The position numbers and the translations under genes were made by a program. The notes under the pieces are model-generated. The model saw nothing but the letters and a program-made list of their open reading frames with translations. It was not told where the DNA came from and searched no databases. A DNA stretch of 64,000 nucleotides from Pholis gunnellus (Eukaryota; Chordata; Actinopteri; Perciformes; Pholidae). The stretch is from NCBI GenBank assembly GCA_910591455.2, contig OU342811.1:9652947-9716946 (forward strand). Reading direction: 5' to 3'. Shown here in pieces: positions 60,750-64,000 of this stretch; the stretch's first letter is position 1, and each line of letters starts with the position of its first letter.

Positions 60750-62572
60750 CAAGAAGCACTAGAAAATGCATTTCCTGCTGAATATGCGTTGGAATGCTGA
60801 AAGCTGAAATGAATTGCAAAAACATTGCTGAAAATAAATATCCAATTCAAAAAAGATTGCAAAAAGCTTAATAATTCAAAAAGTTTAAAGATTAGAAACA
60901 TGAAGAGATATAGCACCCCTCTGCTGAAAGAGCTGAACATTTTAATATTCTAACGGTTTCTGTGGCTTAAAAAATGTCAGCAGTAGTGATATTTGTTGTA
61001 GTAGTAGTAGTAGTAGAAGTTGTAGTAGAAATATTATAAGTAGAGTAGCATTAGAATAAGTGTGTGTGTGGGGGGGTCCTCTAAAAGTATCCAAGACCTG
61101 AATGACTGAATGAGAGAGACACAGAGAGACAGAGGGAGAGAAGTGTATGTGCACGCGTGTCTGTGAGCCTGTGTGTTTATCAACATTGCTGAGTACCTTA
61201 ATCACGAACACCTGTGTGCCAGCAGCCTGTTCTGCTGCGCAATACACACCCATTATAAAGGGAGAAAAAATCATAAAAGTTAAAATGGGAAGGTTCAAAA
61301 AGTATAAAAGATATCAAAAAGCTGAATTATGCGGCAATAGATCAGGGTTTTTTCAACATTTTAAAGTTGAAATGGTGTCTGTAGCTGAAAGTATGAGGAA
61401 GTTGAAGGATTTGAAAGTTGAAGAAGTATTTGAAGGATTTGAAAATATTCTCCATAGAAACCCATTAAAAAAAAAGTTGCAAAAGTGAAGTTCATGAAGT
61501 TTAACAATTTGAAATATAAAAAGTCATAGCATAAATGTCCTTAAAAAGCTGAACATTTTGATAGTTGAACGGTTTCTGTAGCTTAGAAAATGAAGAAGAA
61601 ACATTTCAACGAAAGTGTACGGAAGAAATAGTTTAACTAGAAAATGCATTTCCTGCTGAAGATGCGTTGGAATGCTGAAAGCTGAAATGAATTGCAAAAA
61701 CATTGCTGAAAATAGATATCCAATTAATAAAAAATTGCAAAAAGCTTAATAATTCAAAAAGTTTAAAGATTGCAAATATGAAAAGCCAGCATCACCCCTC
61801 TCCTGAAAGAGCTGAACATTTTAATATTTGAACGGTTTCTGTGGTTTAAAAAATGTCAGCAGTAGTGATATTTGTTGTAGTAGTAGTTGAAAGCTGAAAT
61901 GAATTGCAAAAACATTGCTGAAAATAGATATCCAATTCAAAAAAAGAATTGCAAAAAACTTAATAATTCAAAAAGTTTAAAGATTACAAATTGCTGAAAA
62001 TCCAGAAATGAGAGACTACCTGTCTGAAAAATGTTGTAGCCTGAAAGCATTTAAACTGCACTTCTGAAAACCCTTCTAGTTGAAATGTTTAACTATGGTG
62101 TCTGTAGCTGAAAGTATGAGGAAGAAGAAGGCTTTGAAAGTTGAAGACGTTTAAGAGGATTTGAAGATTTTCTCCATAGATATCCAATTAAAAAAAGATT
62201 GCAAAAAGCTGAATAATTCAAAGTTTAAAGCTTACAAATATGAAAAGTCATATCACTCTCCTGAAAGAGCTGAACATTTTAATATTTGAATGGTTTCTGT
62301 GGCTTAAAAAATGTTAGCAGTAGCGATATTTGTTATAGTAGTAGTAGTAGTTGTAGTAGAAGTATTATAAGTAGTAGAAGTATTAGTAGCGTTAAAATAA
62401 GTGTGTGTGGGGGGGGGTCCTCTAAAAGTATCCAAGACCTCAATGACTGAATGAGAGAGATGCACACAGAGAGATAGAGAGAGAGAAGTGTATGTGCACG
62501 TGAGTCTGTGTGTTTATCAACATTGCTGATTACCTTAATCACGAACACCTGTGTGCCAGCAGCCTGTTCATG
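60750..62572. repeat. Locally reiterated AT-rich repeat family
   Basis: At least four partial copies of one motif, containing gaattgcaaaaacattgctg and gctgaacattttaatatt, start near 60750, 61636, 61889 and 62177. Two copies continue into a (GTA)n stretch (about 60996-61020, 62336-62362) and then a shared tail with ggtcctctaaaagtatccaa and atcacgaacacctgtgtgcc (about 61040-61250, 62385-62570), giving a larger period of about 1.35 kb. Non-coding. Confidence 0.85.
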
Positions 62573-62810
62573 GAGAACAGACAGGCAGACAGACAGTTAG
62601 ATGGACTGAGTGAATGTGAGAGAGAGACAGGCAGGCAGACAGACAGTTAGATGGACTGAGTGAGTGTGAGAGAGAGACAGACAGGCAGACAGACAGTTAG
62701 ATGGACTGAGTGAGTGGGAGAGAGAGACAGACAGGCAGGCAGACAGTTAGATGGACTGAGTGAGTGGGAGAGAGAGACAGACAGGGAGGCAGACAGACAG
62801 TTAGATGGAC
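62573..62810. repeat. 50-bp minisatellite (cagacagacagttagatgg)
   Basis: Units start at 62591, 62641, 62691, 62741 and about 62795, each with agacagttagatggactgag and a gagagagacag tail. It abuts the truncated receptor exactly at 62810/62811. The minus-strand frame through it forms a fake C-terminal extension of the pseudogene. Confidence 0.95.
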
Positions 62811-63221
62811 ATAAGTCATAACAGTGTTATATTTCAAAGGCCAACATATAGCAATGTATCTATCATATGCCATAGCACTCAGAATGAACACTGTACATGT
62901 TGCATATATGTGGATAAAGAATGCTTGGGCAACACAAGCGGAGTATTGCATTGTCTTTCTGTCTGTCAGTATTTCATTGATGACATGTAGGAAGAATGCT
63001 GAGGAGCCTATAAGGTCGTTGATGGGAAGGTTCAGCAGAATTAGGTACATGGGCTGATGCAGAGATTTGCTCAGTACAATAGTGAGGATTAGAATAAGGT
63101 TGCAGAAAGGTATGATCATGTAGCTCAGAGTTGCAAAAAGAAATGCAGGAAAGACATTTTCAGAGGAGATGTCAAAGCGATTTAGCACCAGAACAGATGA
63201 TGTGTTGTACAGGTTTTCCAT
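62811..63221 (-). pseudogene. Odorant receptor H: truncated duplicate of G (137 codons)
   Basis: Nearly identical to the first 137 codons of receptor G, from MENLYNTSS to the stretch just after MAYDRYIAICWPLKY, with an L-to-P change in TM1 (MIIPFC). The gene then stops at the minisatellite boundary, losing TM4-TM7. The frame stays open to 62697 only because it reads through repeat DNA, adding a Cys/Leu/Pro/Ser tail. It cannot form a seven-helix receptor. The upstream flank is retained, so transcription remains possible. Confidence 0.93.
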
Positions 63222-64000
63222 CTTGATGCTCTTCCTTCCTGGAAAATTGAAAAGATGTTCAATATTTCCTCATTAGGTAGCCTAGCTATTCATACACAAT
63301 ATCAATTTAGCAAGATTATGAGAGACTTAATAAGACAAGAAATGTATACAGAGATAATGTTGTAAAAAGTGTGAACATTCCAGTCGTATGAGTTATAGTT
63401 ATTAGCAAGTTGTAAAGTCTCTGCTAAGGACAGAACTTACCAAATTAAATCCTGAATATGTCCACGCCACTTCACCTTCAGTCCACATTCATCACATGTT
63501 ATATATGTAAGGTACATGAATAACAATTTATAGTTTTAGGGTTTCACTGCTTTGCACATACAAATCCAGGAACAAAATACACAGAGAGGATATACAGAAA
63601 ACTATGTAGTGGATCATCCCTACCTAGGACTGGCAACAATGACCAACTGGTGAGATGTTCAGAGGTAGAAGCAGCTTTATATGAGTGATTCCTTCTGAAC
63701 ACAAGGCAGCTCTCTGGAGTCTTCTGGTTTACCATAAAGTTTATCTTTAGAGTGTTATGGCAATGACTTAAACACTGGCTCACAACGGGCTTTGGAAGAA
63801 TATCATCTGTATTAGTTACCCTACTATCACCCACACATTAATATAAAGAAAGTCAAAGTGATTGGGTTCACATAGACATTTATAAAAGAATACTTTAATA
63901 TTCACAAAACTAATTTAAGTGACTTGAAGAATTGATGTTTTTTGATTTCTTATATAGATCATGTTTTTTGATCCCCTAGTTTTCCATAGGAGGGTAGAGG
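62811..64000. repeat. Segmental duplication 3, second copy (runs off the window)
   Basis: Matches 47060-48250 with few differences. The left border is sharp at the 50-bp minisatellite; the right border lies beyond the window. It contains pseudogene H and the upstream region of receptor G. The 63222-64000 part has no other gene. Confidence 0.92.

Overview
This is vertebrate, almost certainly teleost, genomic DNA. It has GT-AG introns in a large cadherin gene, single-coding-exon odorant receptors, and many repeats of the kinds seen in percomorph fishes: L2/CR1-like and L1-like LINE relics, a tRNA-derived SINE, hAT, Harbinger-like and TTAA-type DNA elements, and a Ty3/gypsy relic. Percomorph is my inference from the repeats; the species cannot be told. 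One run of exactly 100 N (49437-49536) is an assembly gap.

Region 1 (208-12518, + strand) holds one complete Fat-type giant cadherin gene. I spliced it by hand into 16 exons whose phases agree throughout, giving about 3033 residues: signal peptide, about 17 cadherin repeats, four EGF modules, laminin G, EGF, laminin G, a Cys-rich juxtamembrane stretch, one transmembrane helix and a cytoplasmic tail of about 320 residues. The module order matches FAT4, with about half of FAT4's cadherin repeats.

Region 2 (about 13.5-48 kb) is an odorant-receptor cluster of seven intact genes. Receptors A (14286), B (19135), C (23641), D (26299), E (35278) and G (46535) are on the minus strand; F (40259) is on the plus strand. 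A/B and D/E are products of two separate tandem segmental duplications, each aligned well beyond the coding sequence. Each pair gives clean empty-site evidence for a young transposon: a 597-bp hAT-type element in the D unit and a 1367-bp TTAA-flanked element in the B unit. Amino-acid changes dominate between the copies. In D/E, 14 differences fall within 32 bp encoding TM4.

Region 3 (48.6-64 kb) is repeat-dominated: an L1-like relic, the gap, a Ty3/gypsy element reduced by two internal deletions, a minisatellite of about 6.6 kb rich in GGGA with an 840-bp higher-order period, families of short repeats, and a third segmental duplication carrying the 5' half of receptor G (pseudogene H, 62811-63221) that runs off the window end.

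The receptors would act in olfactory sensory neurons and the cadherin in cell-cell adhesion or planar polarity. Nothing in the sequence shows a functional link between them; they are neighbours. I found no new enzymatic or defence-type system. The most informative signals are the patchwork receptor divergence, the precise insertion/empty-site pairs, the gypsy deletion derivative and the higher-order minisatellite.
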